NCBI RefSeq assembly: GCF_023278565.1
Contig: NC_064682.1
Coordinates: 1,116,001 to 1,180,000 of the forward strand
DNA: 64,000 nt
Source of the DNA: Colletotrichum lupini
Taxonomy: Eukaryota > Ascomycota > Sordariomycetes > Glomerellales > Glomerellaceae
Direction of reading: 5' to 3'
The position numbers and the translations under genes are program-made. Within the stretch, counting starts at the first letter, position 1. Every line of letters starts with the position of its first letter. This document shows, in pieces, positions 46,526-57,332 of the stretch. Below the pieces are notes generated by a model that did not search any database, had not been told where the DNA came from, and worked only from the letters and a program-made list of their open reading frames with translations.

Positions 46526-48959
46526 TATAAGATTCTCCGCGCGTATGAGAGCAAATGTTGGTAATAATGGTGAAATCCAATGAAAAGGCCTTGCCCTTCA
46601 TATCTCCAACGGCAGTCTTCCCTACTCATTTAGCAGAGTTGAGCCGAGGCAACTATTGAGAGGCTCAACAAGAAGGCTTCCAATGCGATTGCTTGACCCA
46701 CTCCATGCCACACTTTATACACACTGGTAGTTCTTCATTGCGGAATCGTGAGTCAGCATGCTGGTGCTGGGCGTGCGGTACTAGTAGTACTCAAAACTCC
46801 GCTCATCGGACGGAACTATTGTCGATAAGTTTCCAGTCTGGAAAAGAAACCCGAAAAGAGTTGAGAGGCGTAAGCTCTTTTCCACTCCTGATACCTTGGG
46901 CAGAAAACCTTTTATGTCATGATGCCAAGCCATCGAATCTGTTTCACTTGATCCCTCGAAGCCCTAAGGTGTACTGGTCGGATGAGGCTATGCGTCGCCT
47001 TTCTTACGCACGGTTGGCAAGAGTGATCATAAATAGACTAGTTCGCTCTTCGTCCCAATAACGTTGATTGATCGCCCAGCTTTGGGATGAATGATGAGCG
47101 AGTCAGCCCTACTTGTGATCGTAATCCCGACAATCCGGGGTGCGATTCATGCCGGCACCCATAATACTGGTATCTATTTGTTTTTGTATTCTGCCTTTGC
47201 TGGCTGCTCGGGCGATTCTCGATATCGATTACACGGTATTAATACACAGTATCAATGGATACTCTCACTGTCTCGATAGACTAATACTGGTATCTATTGC
47301 ACAGCCGATGTTCGTACATCTCTTTACTATGGCGAAGAGTCTAAGTACCTTGTTATCGAAGAAAGTTAATTCTTTCTAAGTCATAAGTATAAGAATATAG
47401 TTTTAATAAAATAGTATAGTACCTACCTAGTACTTAAATTAAGATGCTTTTTTAAGCTCGTTATAAGAGAAAGATAACTATACTACTAACTACTTACTAT
47501 TGAGGTTCGTAACTAGCGCTATGGCTTTAACCGTAATAGCTTCGCCCGTGATAGGCGAAAAGTCTGATTATGAGTCCCTTAAAAGCCTCTCCTCAAGGGC
47601 TATAAGAGCCTCCGAGTGTACTGAGTTGAAATGCTTATGGCGAAGAGTCATGTCTCTGGTCACGAAGGCTACCAGGCACGAACTTGCCAAGATGATGTGT
47701 TAATTGGCGGCTCGGCGGCACCAAGCCCTGTTTACAAATAGACTGTTGGGCTGTCTTTCAACTAGGATTGACACTTTTAGGTTTTGTTCTCTTCCTTAAG
47801 AAGACAACTAGAGCTGCAATGCAACCCTCCGAAACTCCGACGGGGTGGATCAACAGCTCCGTGTAATCGTTGCGCCCGGTTTTCTTTGGCGAAAACGAGT
47901 CGGCACCCGGCACCGTAGCCTGTAACTACCTACTGAGAAAGCCTATGATGGCAGTTGACAACTTTGTTCGCTGCCAATTTCAGCATGGTTGCCAACCAGC
48001 CGTTCTGGGCACCTTATCCGTAGATTGAAGTTTGTTAAAACAGTGGCTTGGCCCACACCACCACTAAGGACTCACGCGCTATACTTCTCCGTCCATGCCG
48101 CAGCTGCGCGTCACGTCGTAGCCGCGCGCAGCCGTCAAACTCCACACCATCGCCCAAATCATCTCATCCCTGTTGCGTAGAGGAACCAGGCTCTGTGAGA
48201 TTGACAGCCTTACGGAGATTTATGTTTGGTCTCCAGTGAGACTCAGAGTTCCCGGGTTCCCAGGCGGTATATTCTGCGACGCTGTTGGACATATCGCGAA
48301 CGCCTGCCTATCCACAAAGTCCGTGAGGCGTGCGGGCAGGAGGGGCGATCCAGTCTTGCATGAGAAACTTTTCATCCTCAGAAGGATTCGAAGTGGTACT
48401 CTCCTGAACGTTAGCCTCGAGCTTGTTTGCACAGAAGGGATGAACTGATTGACATAGACGGGATGAAGTTGTCTTCGCGACATTGTGGACCACAACATGC
48501 CACCACTGAGGCTGGTTCTAGACTGTCTGGGGCGAAGTACTCAAAACTTTCAATATGCCTTTTCTAAGCGATCGAATGCTTATAGATTGTGACCGGGGGC
48601 TTATAGCTCGTGTCATCGTGTCTAATCCAAGGGTGGCAATATGTGGGCGTTTCATGTGGTCCCGTGTCTGTGGCCCGCTGCTTGGCTGGGTGCTATTGAT
48701 AGCAATGTGGTCTTCTAAGAGCTGCTTGGCAAAGAGGCGCTATGGGTAGTGAGTAAATTGCGAGCTGGTCTTGATTCTGCATCATAATTAATTAGATCTT
48801 TTCCGACAGACGATGGCTTCGAGAATGCGCCGGTCTAACCGACTGTAGAAGTCCATAAATGTGCAGCATGTTTTCCGCTTCTACCGGCGCATGTTGAATC
48901 TGCGCCAGGCCGACCAGCTCCTCCGTCATTCATTATTTGTTCTGTCCACTCATTACAAC
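46526..48959. other. 2.4-kb gene-poor region with a small insertion and AT-rich patch
   Basis: No gene recognised. It contains the 103-bp insertion at 47179-47281 (listed separately) and an AT-rich, partly CpA/TpG-poor patch at about 47370-47490, which suggests old transposon debris. Open frames at 46693-47061 and 48173-48448 lack family resemblance. Confidence 0.5.
47179..47281 (+). mobile_element. 103-bp insertion flanked by 17-bp direct repeats
   Basis: TAATACTGGTATCTATT occurs at 47162-47178 and again at 47282-47298, perfectly matched, directly bracketing 103 bp. The bracketed segment resembles 26850-26955 inside the RIP block. This looks like a very short retroelement-derived insertion with a long target duplication, or a fragment of a larger repeat. 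Confidence 0.5.
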
Positions 48960-50900
48960 ATGTCATTCAACTTACGTTCATTACTGCTTTCTGGCTCTCT
49001 GCTAGCGTCGTTGCCAGTGGTTACATCACATGCATCGCATCAAAGCATTAGCAAGCGCGATCTTTTCGATGGCGAAGCCGTCATCATCAAGGGGCAATGG
49101 TCATGTAGCCCTCAGCAAATTTTAGATATAGATCAGGGCGTTGTCGAGGCACATGAACTCGCAAATGCAGCTCTTACTGCTCTTGGAAAGTCCAATGTTG
49201 CGAGGACTCCAGCGTACTTCTCGTGGTTCGGACCTGGTAAGCCAACACACCTGTCGTCTCTTTCAAGGATACAAAGCGCTTACTTCGTCCTTACTGCATA
49301 GAAAGTGGAGGTCCTTCAGCTTCCAATCTCATTGAAAAGCACTACCGTCCTGTAATCGACTCCCTCAAGCCTCCGAGTGTCGAAACAGCTTTCCGATTTT
49401 CCCCTGAGCCTTTGTTTCCCCCCAATACAGTGACAGACAAGAGTCTTGTCTTCGGCTGTTCCGGAAACAATGGACCCTGTGCAGACGGTCAAATGGTTGC
49501 GGGTGTATAGAGTGCGACAGATACCGAGGCCGCAGTCTTTGGGACCACTTTACTACTACTATGCGAGACCTTCTTCGATAAGACCCGGCCTACCAACCAG
49601 GGAATGGTGAAGCAATGGCAGGCTGAAAGTGCCATCGGCGACATGTCGAAGGGTTTCGTCTTGGTCCACGAGACCCAGCATATGCTCATTGCCACGGGTG
49701 CGGGAGAACGTGCGGATGATCTCAAGAACCCGTTCTTCGGATTCCTTGATGATAGGTCTGAGGACTGCTACTCTGCCACATGGTAAGGCATTTCCGGACT
49801 CGAAATGAATCACTTAAGAGATCAATCTATTAACTCTTACAATGTATAGCTGCTCCCGCTTGTCAGCAGCAGAGAAGGTAAAGAATGCGCAGAACTATGC
49901 CATCTTTGCACTTGATTCGATGGCGTTTCCCAACGCAGAAGAACAGCCCGCTTGCCCAGCATCACCTGCATCCTCTACTTTGGTGCGCCAGAAGCGCCAG
50001 GTACGATTTGACAACTCGACAACTTCGTCGGCGCCACCCTCTTTGTCCCGTACTCCTTTGCCGCCCACCATCATCACTTCAACCAGCAAGCGTAAGTCAC
50101 TGGTCACTTCTCTGAGAACAACACGTTTACCATCTATTCTGCATTGCTAACGAAAGCGGCCTAATGTAGCTCCCTCGAGAGTTGCGACTCCGACACCTTC
50201 TCGTAGCGCAGAGCCCGAAGTCATCACAGTATCAGGCACCGTCGCAGTCGTCATCCCCGCGGGAGCCGTCGCCTTTGGCGGACCCGGCGGTGGCCTTGCC
50301 TCGTTCGGAGGCGTCATTGTCCCCGTTCCCGAAGGACAGACAGTCAGCGATCCCTCGAAGGATCCCCAGCAATCAGGGCCCTATGAGCCCACCAACACCC
50401 CCCGTCAAACCCAGTCCCCGACAACGAGCTCAAAGCCAGTCAGCAGTTCTGCACCCTGTAGTAAGCCTGCAGAGAAGACCTACAAGCCAGCTGTCGAGAA
50501 CGTCTGCGAGGATTGGTCTGGCATGAATCAGACAGCCTTCAAGCCTCTAATTGCAGGCATTCCTCTCGTAGATTGGGAGGGTGCTCCTGTTGTTTCGACT
50601 ACGTCTATGTTGGAGACCGTGGAGGTGACGACTATGCTGGTGACAAGCACCGCAGCCCCCGCGCCCTCGGCTACACCATCAGCGGAGCCAAAGGTCGACC
50701 CTGTCGCTTGCTACAATTTTGACATCAACGCGTACGGATACTGCTGCCCTGGTGAGGGTAACCCTTGCCAGAACGATATTGGAAAGTGTTACTTCAATGG
50801 AGAGGGTGTTTCAGGCGGTGCGAGTGGTGTCGTGCCCGATGGTGCGCGATGCCCGCCTCCCCCGGGTGCCGAGTATTGCAGAGGTGCTTGCGAGGAGTAG
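48960..50900 (+). pseudogene. Secreted HExxH metalloprotease-like (M35-like) gene with one nonsense codon
   Basis: Four exons (48960-49236, 49302-49782, 49850-50091, 50170-50900) join to 577 codons. A signal peptide (SLLLSGSLLASLPVVTSHA) and a KR pro-site (SISKRDLFDG) come first. The catalytic block FVLVHETQHMLIATG gives HExxH at codons 215-219, followed by a C-rich segment (DCYSATCCSRLSAAEKVKNA) like the end of M35/aspzincin-type proteases. A Ser/Pro/Thr-rich linker with a hydrophobic Gly-rich stretch and a Cys-rich tail (YGYCCPGEGNPCQ, CYFNGEG) complete it. Codon 162 (49508-49510) is TAG inside an otherwise open frame, so the product as read would be 161 aa and inactive. An ATG at 48891 would lengthen the N-terminus by 23 residues, but the signal peptide favours 48960. 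The M35 assignment rests on motif order only. Confidence 0.72.
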
Positions 50901-51713
50901 AATCAAGGGTGTGGAGAGATTACAGCGGCTTGATTTGGAATTCGAAAATACGAACTCGCACATCGCGAGTGCTCTCAATAGAGATACCCTAGGAATGCTG
51001 TTGTAGACGAGCAAAGATTTGAGCTATAGAGTCAAATATTACTCAAGTAACTTCTATAAATCCACTCTACGGGTGAAAAAAGGGAATTCGGAAAGATCCC
51101 ACTTGCGATGAAGCTTTCCAGGGCGAACAGCCTGTCCAACCACTTTTGTATTCAGTGTCACGAAATTTCTACGCATTTGCAACTTCTGACACTGCTTGTT
51201 GCCTTTGTCCACTATAGTTGAAGAATTAATTTACTTGATTCGGCTGGATTTGGCCTCCGCTTCGGGGCCTGGATCAGACTCATGAGTAACAGCTCCTCTA
51301 TTCATCAATGGGAGGCTAGTTTAAGAGTACTGAACCTTGCCCTTGCCTTTCGGAGGATTACGATCCCTAAGTTTACGATCAGGCCGCCTCCAAAGACGAT
51401 AGAACTCGTGCTTTAGCCATTTAGTTATCAGTGAGAGGCTCATATGAAAATTTGCGCTTTACCACGCATACTCAGCTCCTTGTGGTATTAATGTGCAGTA
51501 AGTTTGAAAGTATCTATTGAGGCGAAGTCGATACTGGTGACACAGAACGATGATTAACCAATCATTCTCGAAGGGCGTTCGGTCAGAATGAATTAAATCG
51601 GCATTGATCTATCGTCTAATACGTTGGGGCTTGGCTGGAAAGCAAACAAAATCCAATCTAAGATTATCTTGCCTGGGTCATGACTACTCCATAATAGGAT
51701 GAAACGCCCATAT
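50901..51713. other. Convergent intergenic region
   Basis: Between two convergent genes. No gene, repeat or RNA recognised. Confidence 0.55.
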
Positions 51714-52958
51714 CTATAGCTTCGCAACACCGAACCCGTTCTGCCTGGCCCGTCCAAGCAGACCTCTTGAGATGTCCTTGAGCTTTGCGGTTCCCATCAG
51801 TGCCATAGCTCTTGTCAACTCTCTCTCGAGGATGTTGAGAACTCCCTCGACTCCCTTCTGACCATCCCAAGCCAATCCCCACAGTGCAGTTCTGCCAATC
51901 AGAACCAGGTCGGCGCCGAGGGCGAGGGCCTTGAACACATCGGTTCCCCTTGTGATACCGCCGTCGACGATGACTGGGATTCTGCCTCTGACAACATCCG
52001 TGATCTCAGGTAACGCCTCAATTGTCGACGGCACACCGTCAAGTTGGCGCCCACCGTGATTTGACACAACGATGGCATTCACACCAGCCTCTACTGATCT
52101 CTGCGCATCTTCCGCAGTCAAAATTCCCTTCAGAACGATCTTCATCTTGGTTTGCGACCTCAACCAAGGAATGACCTCGTTCCACTCCAAGCTGGCGTCG
52201 ACGAGATGGTCGTGGTTCTCTTCTTGGATCTTCTTATGCTCCGCCATCGTCTTAGCGCGCAAGAGTAGCCCGGCTGTGGAAATGGCGCCGGACTTGCGCG
52301 ACTCAACATTGGCCATAGCAATTCCTGGAGGGAGCTCCAGAGGGGTTCTCCGTTCTTGCAGGCGGTTGCCCAAGATGACAGTGTCGACAGTCAGGACCAA
52401 GGCCTCGTAGCCCGCGTTCTCGGCTCTCTTTATGAGCTTCGCCGTGAGATCTCGGCTGCCGAGGAAATAGAGCTGGAACCAAGGACGGGGGTAATCTGGG
52501 CCGCGCTGGGGGATTGCTGCTGAGACATCCTCGAGAGAAGTCGTGGCGTTGCTTGATAGCGTGAGGTTTGTTCCGAGGTTGAATGCGGCGCGAGCAACGT
52601 CGAGCTCGCCCTCCCCGCCGACCAGTTTCTGATAGGCACTCGGTGCGATCGCGATCGGGATATCGTAACGTTTGCCAAAGATTGTGGTTGAGGTATCAAT
52701 GTCGCTCACGTTGCGAAGCATTTGAGGCCGTAGGAGGATGCTGCACGGTAATCAATGGTTAGAATACTAATCAGCCGTGAAGATTGCGGGGGATGCGACT
52801 CACTCATTGTAGGCTTCATGATTGCGCGCAAGTGCATACTCGTCATCAGCGCCGGTCACGTAATAATCCCATACTGGCTTGGCGAGCTTCTGTTGCGCGA
52901 TCTTGTGAACGTCCGCGATGTTCACCGGCTCCATGATTGGCTCTTTGATGAGCGTCAT
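51714..52958 (-). CDS. FMN-dependent alpha-hydroxy-acid dehydrogenase
   Basis: Two exons (52958-52804, 52740-51714) give 393 aa; the 63-bp intron (GTGAGT to CAG) splits an Asp codon. Order of blocks: KPVWDYYVTGADDEY, ILLRPQMLRNVSDIDTS, IPIAIAPSAYQKL, PWFQLYF, KIVLKGI (flavin-binding Lys), VSNHGGRQLDG with the catalytic His and substrate-binding Arg, then IPVIVDGGITRGTDVFKALA and LVLIGRTALWGLA at the phosphate site. The family oxidises L-2-hydroxy acids (lactate, glycolate, mandelate) to keto acids. There is no cytochrome b5 domain, so it resembles glycolate-oxidase or lactate-oxidase types rather than mitochondrial cytochrome b2. Substrate is not predictable. The GST gene lies 1.5 kb away, divergent. 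Confidence 0.93.
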
Positions 52959-54487
52959 CTTGCCTCGAATGCTACGTCTGCGTGGTGTTGCTTGGTAGTG
53001 GAGGCCTAGGTTCAAGCGAGAAGCTATTGTCGTCAAAGATCAAGCGATTGGCAACCTTATCAGCGCGAGAGGATGGGACTCGGAGCTTTATTTACTCGAC
53101 CGAGTGACGGTCCGATCTCGGGCCCACGATGGATCGCGTCACTCGGTGCATGCTCGGTATCCGCCCGGCGGTCTCGTCAACCGCTGCAAGCTACCCAATT
53201 CACTCGAGGGTGGGTGAACTACCGTCAAATCGTGACCCGTCAGACTGGATCGGTCCCAAACAGAAGGAAGCTTCGTTGCTTCAGCGTTCGTGTTGGAGCT
53301 TTATTTAACGTCATACTTCCAAAGCATTGGCGAATTAACCCTTGCCTGACATGGAGCTTTCCCTGCTAGAGCATTAGCTGGTTGTGGGGTCAAGGCTCTG
53401 GCCGGGATTTTTTGCCTCTCTGAGAATCTGGAACTGAAAGTTCTGGGGAATGACTAAGGTGACCCCCAACAATCCACAGATACTCCTGAGCTCCGGGTTA
53501 TATCCCCAACATCTCAAGTCCAGGATCAAGGGGCACGTGGGGGCAGTCAGAGGTCGTCTTTCAGGAAGGAATCGTAGTTTTGAGTAAGGTAATCATTCGA
53601 AGCTTGACTGAGGCTCTGCGTGACAGCACGGGCAACCTGCCATGAATACACTCATCTGGATTGTGGGGTAGCAATGCTGCTCAGGTCACAACGGCGACCG
53701 TACCGCCATGCCCTCAACTTTGAACTCAAGGTCAACGCGCGAGCTTTGAGAAGGTTCCTCCGTACAGATGTCAGAAGATCAAGGACTTACAAATAGCTGC
53801 ACAATCATACAAAACATCCGAACAAATCGATTTGTCTCGGTGAGACTCGGTGAGACTCGGTGAGACTCGACGAGACTGAGCGTTACAAGCTTTACGCTGA
53901 GGTGTCTTGTTAAGACATCTTCGCTGACCTGTATGCGTGCATCACTGAGTCTGCCTATCATATGTCCAATGACCTTCGAGTCCAGTAATCCAAGCATCAC
54001 ATTTCAAAGCATCTAGCTTTGAGTGGTATGAGGTTCTCAAACGGTCGCACGACTTTCTTTGGGATAAGTGCGTTGCGCAAGCCTCAAATTCAAGCTTTAT
54101 CAATCGTCACAATACATAAGAAAGCTCTCAACTCCTCAATGTCGGACAAGCTGCTTGTTGTAAGCTGGCGCGCGGGACTAGGTTCTCGTCGCGTGGTAAG
54201 CGGCCTGAGTCGCGACTTTTCCGGAACCGAAAAAGCGCTAAACTCCAGAGAGTCGTCCTTGTCGTCATGGACACAGTGGAGAAGCATTTGTCAGCTTGAA
54301 CTGTATTAGCAATCCGCTTCACATTCCAGCTACGCCAATATCTACAGCATCTTGCAACATATATATGTACAATTGCAACATCCTGCGGTAGCTCAGCTTT
54401 GATCATATATACTCGACATCATAGTCCAAATAGTTCCCATCTGAATTCATTGTTTACCCTAACCTCATCTCGTCACATCCCATCACA
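52959..54487. other. Divergent intergenic region
   Basis: 1.5 kb between the dehydrogenase and GST genes, with a short 10-bp tandem array (listed). AT-rich TATA-like runs (ATATATATGTACA, 54358-54370) precede the GST ATG by about 120 bp. No gene recognised. Confidence 0.5.
53834..53880. repeat. 10-bp tandem repeat, about four units
   Basis: Unit TGAGACTCGG repeats at 53841, 53851 and 53861 with a degenerate fourth unit (CGAGACTGAG). It lies in the divergent promoter of the dehydrogenase and GST genes, about 600 bp upstream of the GST ATG. Confidence 0.85.
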
Positions 54488-55415
54488 ATGGCTGCTGCAC
54501 GTCCCACTGGTCTCATCGCCAAGAAGGGCATCGAGCTCTTGACATTCGGTAAATTATTTAAGACAATACACTCTGAGCTATGAACTCTTGCTAAACGACT
54601 GTACTCAGGCACTCCGAATGGCTATAAGGCTAGCATCATCTTAGAGGAACTGAAGGAGGCTTACGGGCTCCCTTTCGTAGTCCAAAGCATCAACATCATG
54701 CAAAACATCCAGAAGGAGCCATGGTTCACATCACTCAACCCCAACGGCCGCATCCCTGTCATCGTAGACCATGACAACGAGCAGCTTGCTGTCTTTGAGG
54801 GCAGCGCCATTCTCAGCTATCTTACGCGTAAGTACGACACTGAGCACAAGTTCTCATTCGCCCTCTCGGACAATGACTACACCCGGGCCGAGTCTTGGAT
54901 TGGCTGGCAACACGGTGGACTGGGGCCCATGTGAGTGTAGCCGTCTCATGATGTTGAGGGGAGAGACTAATGCTTTCATCAGGCAAGGTCAAGCGAACCA
55001 CTTTGTCAGGTTTTCCAAGGAGAGAATCCCCTACCCCACCCAGCGCTACGTCGGTGAGACGGAGAGACTGTTTGGCGTTCTGAACACCCATCTCGATAAG
55101 CGGGACTTTGCTGTCGGTCCGGATCGCGGGCGCTACAGCATCGCTGATATCTCAATGATTGGGTGGGTGCAAGGCGCTCCCATGGCAGGCGTGGATATCT
55201 ACCAGTTCCCAAACGTCAAGGCATGGTTGGACAGATGCTATGAGAGACCTGCTGTTCAGCGAGGCATCCAAATTCCCAGCTCTCCGTACATGTCGGTTGC
55301 CAGCATGGAGCAGAGACTGAAGGAAGAAAAGGACCTTGTCGAGAGTGAAGCCGAGGTCAAGAAGCAAGTTGATGAGGCGAAGAAGGCTTACGGTTACGTC
55401 TACTCATCACCGTAG
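54488..55415 (+). CDS. Glutathione S-transferase, Ure2-like
   Basis: Three exons (54488-54548, 54609-54930, 54983-55415) give 271 aa. The thioredoxin-like N-domain has TFGTPNGYKASIILEEL, then SLNPNGRIPVIVD with the cis-Pro, and FEGSAILSYLTRKYD with the glutathione gamma-glutamyl contact (E-S/G-S-A-I). This is the Ure2p/GSTA pattern of ascomycetes. The C-domain carries YSIADISMIGWV, the N-capping box region, and FPNVKAWLDRCYERPAVQRG. A charged Lys/Glu-rich tail of about 35 residues follows. Expected role: glutathione conjugation or peroxidase activity in detoxification in the cytosol. The asparagine-rich prion domain of yeast Ure2 is absent. Confidence 0.93.
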
Positions 55416-55695
55416 ATTGTGGGTGGAAAACATAGGTCGGCTTTGGCCTTTGTATGATAGCATTAAACAAAACTTTTGAGACAGGAAAGGAATTGTAAAG
55501 CGCGCTTCACTTTGGATGGGGATAAGGTGCAAATGCCGTTGATTTTCAATCCGTCTATTCTAATCCTTGCTAAACAAACTACCAATGTCCTCGATATAAG
55601 TGCCCTGCCCCAATCTGTTCCTCAAAGTATTGAAAATACCTTTGCCGATGATCAAATTAAAGCCAGAGCCTGAATGAATAAGCCTCCTTAGGAAT

Positions 55696-57332
55696 CTATT
55701 CCTCCTCAACCCGAACGGAGAGATCAATCTCCTCCTTGCGTCGACGAACCGAGATCTTGACATCCGAGTCCGATTCGCGCGTGAACCCAAACTCTGCAAA
55801 CTTCGGGTTCTCGTAGATTTTGTCATCCCACATGCGTTCGGCTGAGACAACAGTCGCGCTGCCGCGGCTGATAACCGTTCCATCGGAGAGCTGGACGTCT
55901 GCTGTGGCGCGACGGGCCATTCCCACTTGAAAAGTCTGTGAGCAAAGTTTCCTTGGGTCTGCAAGTCATGCAAGGAGAGCATTGGAAGAACTTACCAATC
56001 TGATTCGGCTTCAGTCGCTGACTCTCCTTGAGAACACTATCCATGAGCTTCATGTTGTACAGCGACGTCTTCTTCCATCCTCCTTCGCCAATGACTTGAA
56101 TAGCTTCTTCTCGAAGAGGTTGAATAAGCTCAGGGTGCTGAAGAATGTCGTAGAGAGTCTGGGTAACTAGGTCCGCCGTGGTGTGGATCGCCACGCCAGC
56201 CAGAATCAACTGTGCGACAGCTGGGTTGAACTTCTGCCCCTTGGCCATCTCCTTGAACCACTCGATGGCATCGTTGTACTCCTCGACAGAGTCCCCTTCC
56301 TGTTGACGGTGCTTGATCTCCGCAAAGACTTGAGTCTCGGCGTCTCTGATGTACGCGCGCAGCTTTGTGGGTCCGGGGAGGAAGTACACCACGATGCCTC
56401 GAAGGAACTTAGGCCAAAAGCGGAGGTTCTGCATCGCGTGGACGCTGAGCTCGACATAGCCTACGATGGTGCTCAGCCATTTCTCGTTGCGTCCTAGCCG
56501 TTTCCCGACAAAGATCCGGGATGACATCCGGGACACAATCTTGAGGATTTCATGTTTGGCCACCGTTTCATGCCATTCTGCGCCATTCATCAGCACTGAG
56601 TCAAAATCCGAGATGTTGATGTTGTGGGATCAAGTGTACCAGTCGAATCACCTAGCGTGTCCTGTAGGCTTTCTTCAACTTCCTGCGAAAGAATGCCCGA
56701 AATCCTGCCTGCAAAGGATCGTTCAAGGTTAGCATTAACCAAGGCGAATAGGTGGCTACAAGATCACCGCTAGACGTACCAAGGGTCTTGGTTAGCCTTA
56801 GCTTGACCACATTCTGAATACGTTCGGAAGGATGGCAGGCTTCCTTGTAAGCCTCGAAGCCCGCATATTGTCCTTGGAAGTCCTTAGTTATGTATGTTAG
56901 TAAACGTTTTCTCGTCGGGCAATCGAATCCCCTGTTATCCCCCCTTCGAAGACGCACCTCGAATAGGCCTTGAACGAAGCTAAAGCGCTTGTCGTTCCGA
57001 ATCTCCTGGCCAACATCAGGTGGCAGGATAATGACATCTCCAACATCACACAGCACACGGAAAGGCTTGCCGAGGAAGTCCTTTGCAGATGAATACAGCA
57101 TTCGGTAGGAATTGAATACGAACTCCCGAACAACCCTGTCCGAGGACCACTCGAACCGTCCTTTGGGATTGAGATATGGGAGCTTGGTGCCATGGTCTCT
57201 CATCCAGAACAGCACGAGAATGGCAAGTGGTACGCATGTCCCGAGCACATAGTACCAAGGGGTTTGGCCGACTTCTTGGCGGTCCGTAGCCGCGTTGATG
57301 AGCGATTCGTTGGAAAAGGTAATAGTCTCCAT
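55696..57332 (-). pseudogene. Cytochrome P450 lacking the heme-binding loop
   Basis: Five exons (57332-56958, 56882-56780, 56708-56640, 56577-55996, 55925-55696) give 452 aa; all junctions keep frame. An N-terminal anchor (YYVLGTCVPLAILVLFWM), the proline-rich turn region (LPYLNPKGRF), an I-helix block (LAGVAIHTTADLVTQTLY), the ExxR motif KESQRLKP and the following MARRATADVQLSDGT block are all present. These resemble fungal ent-kaurene-oxidase-like P450s. After KIYENP (residue 417) the sequence jumps directly to KFAEFGFTRESDSD and the normal C-terminal RRRKEEIDL. About 75 residues, including the FxxGxxxCxG loop with the cysteine heme ligand, are missing. No nearby intron could supply them, so catalysis should be lost. 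A complete relative would be about 520-530 aa. Confidence 0.8.

Noticed and set aside
47500..47703. Signal-peptide-like frame as a further secreted protein
   Set aside because: It starts at TTG without an upstream ATG in frame, lies beside AT-rich repeat debris and has no cysteine pattern or splice model.
56578..56639. Apparent TGA inside the P450 (TGG-TAC-ACT-TGA) as a further nonsense mutation
   Set aside because: It lies in a 62-bp intron: GTACAC donor and GCAG acceptor join DTLGDST to EWHETV in frame, as the family requires.
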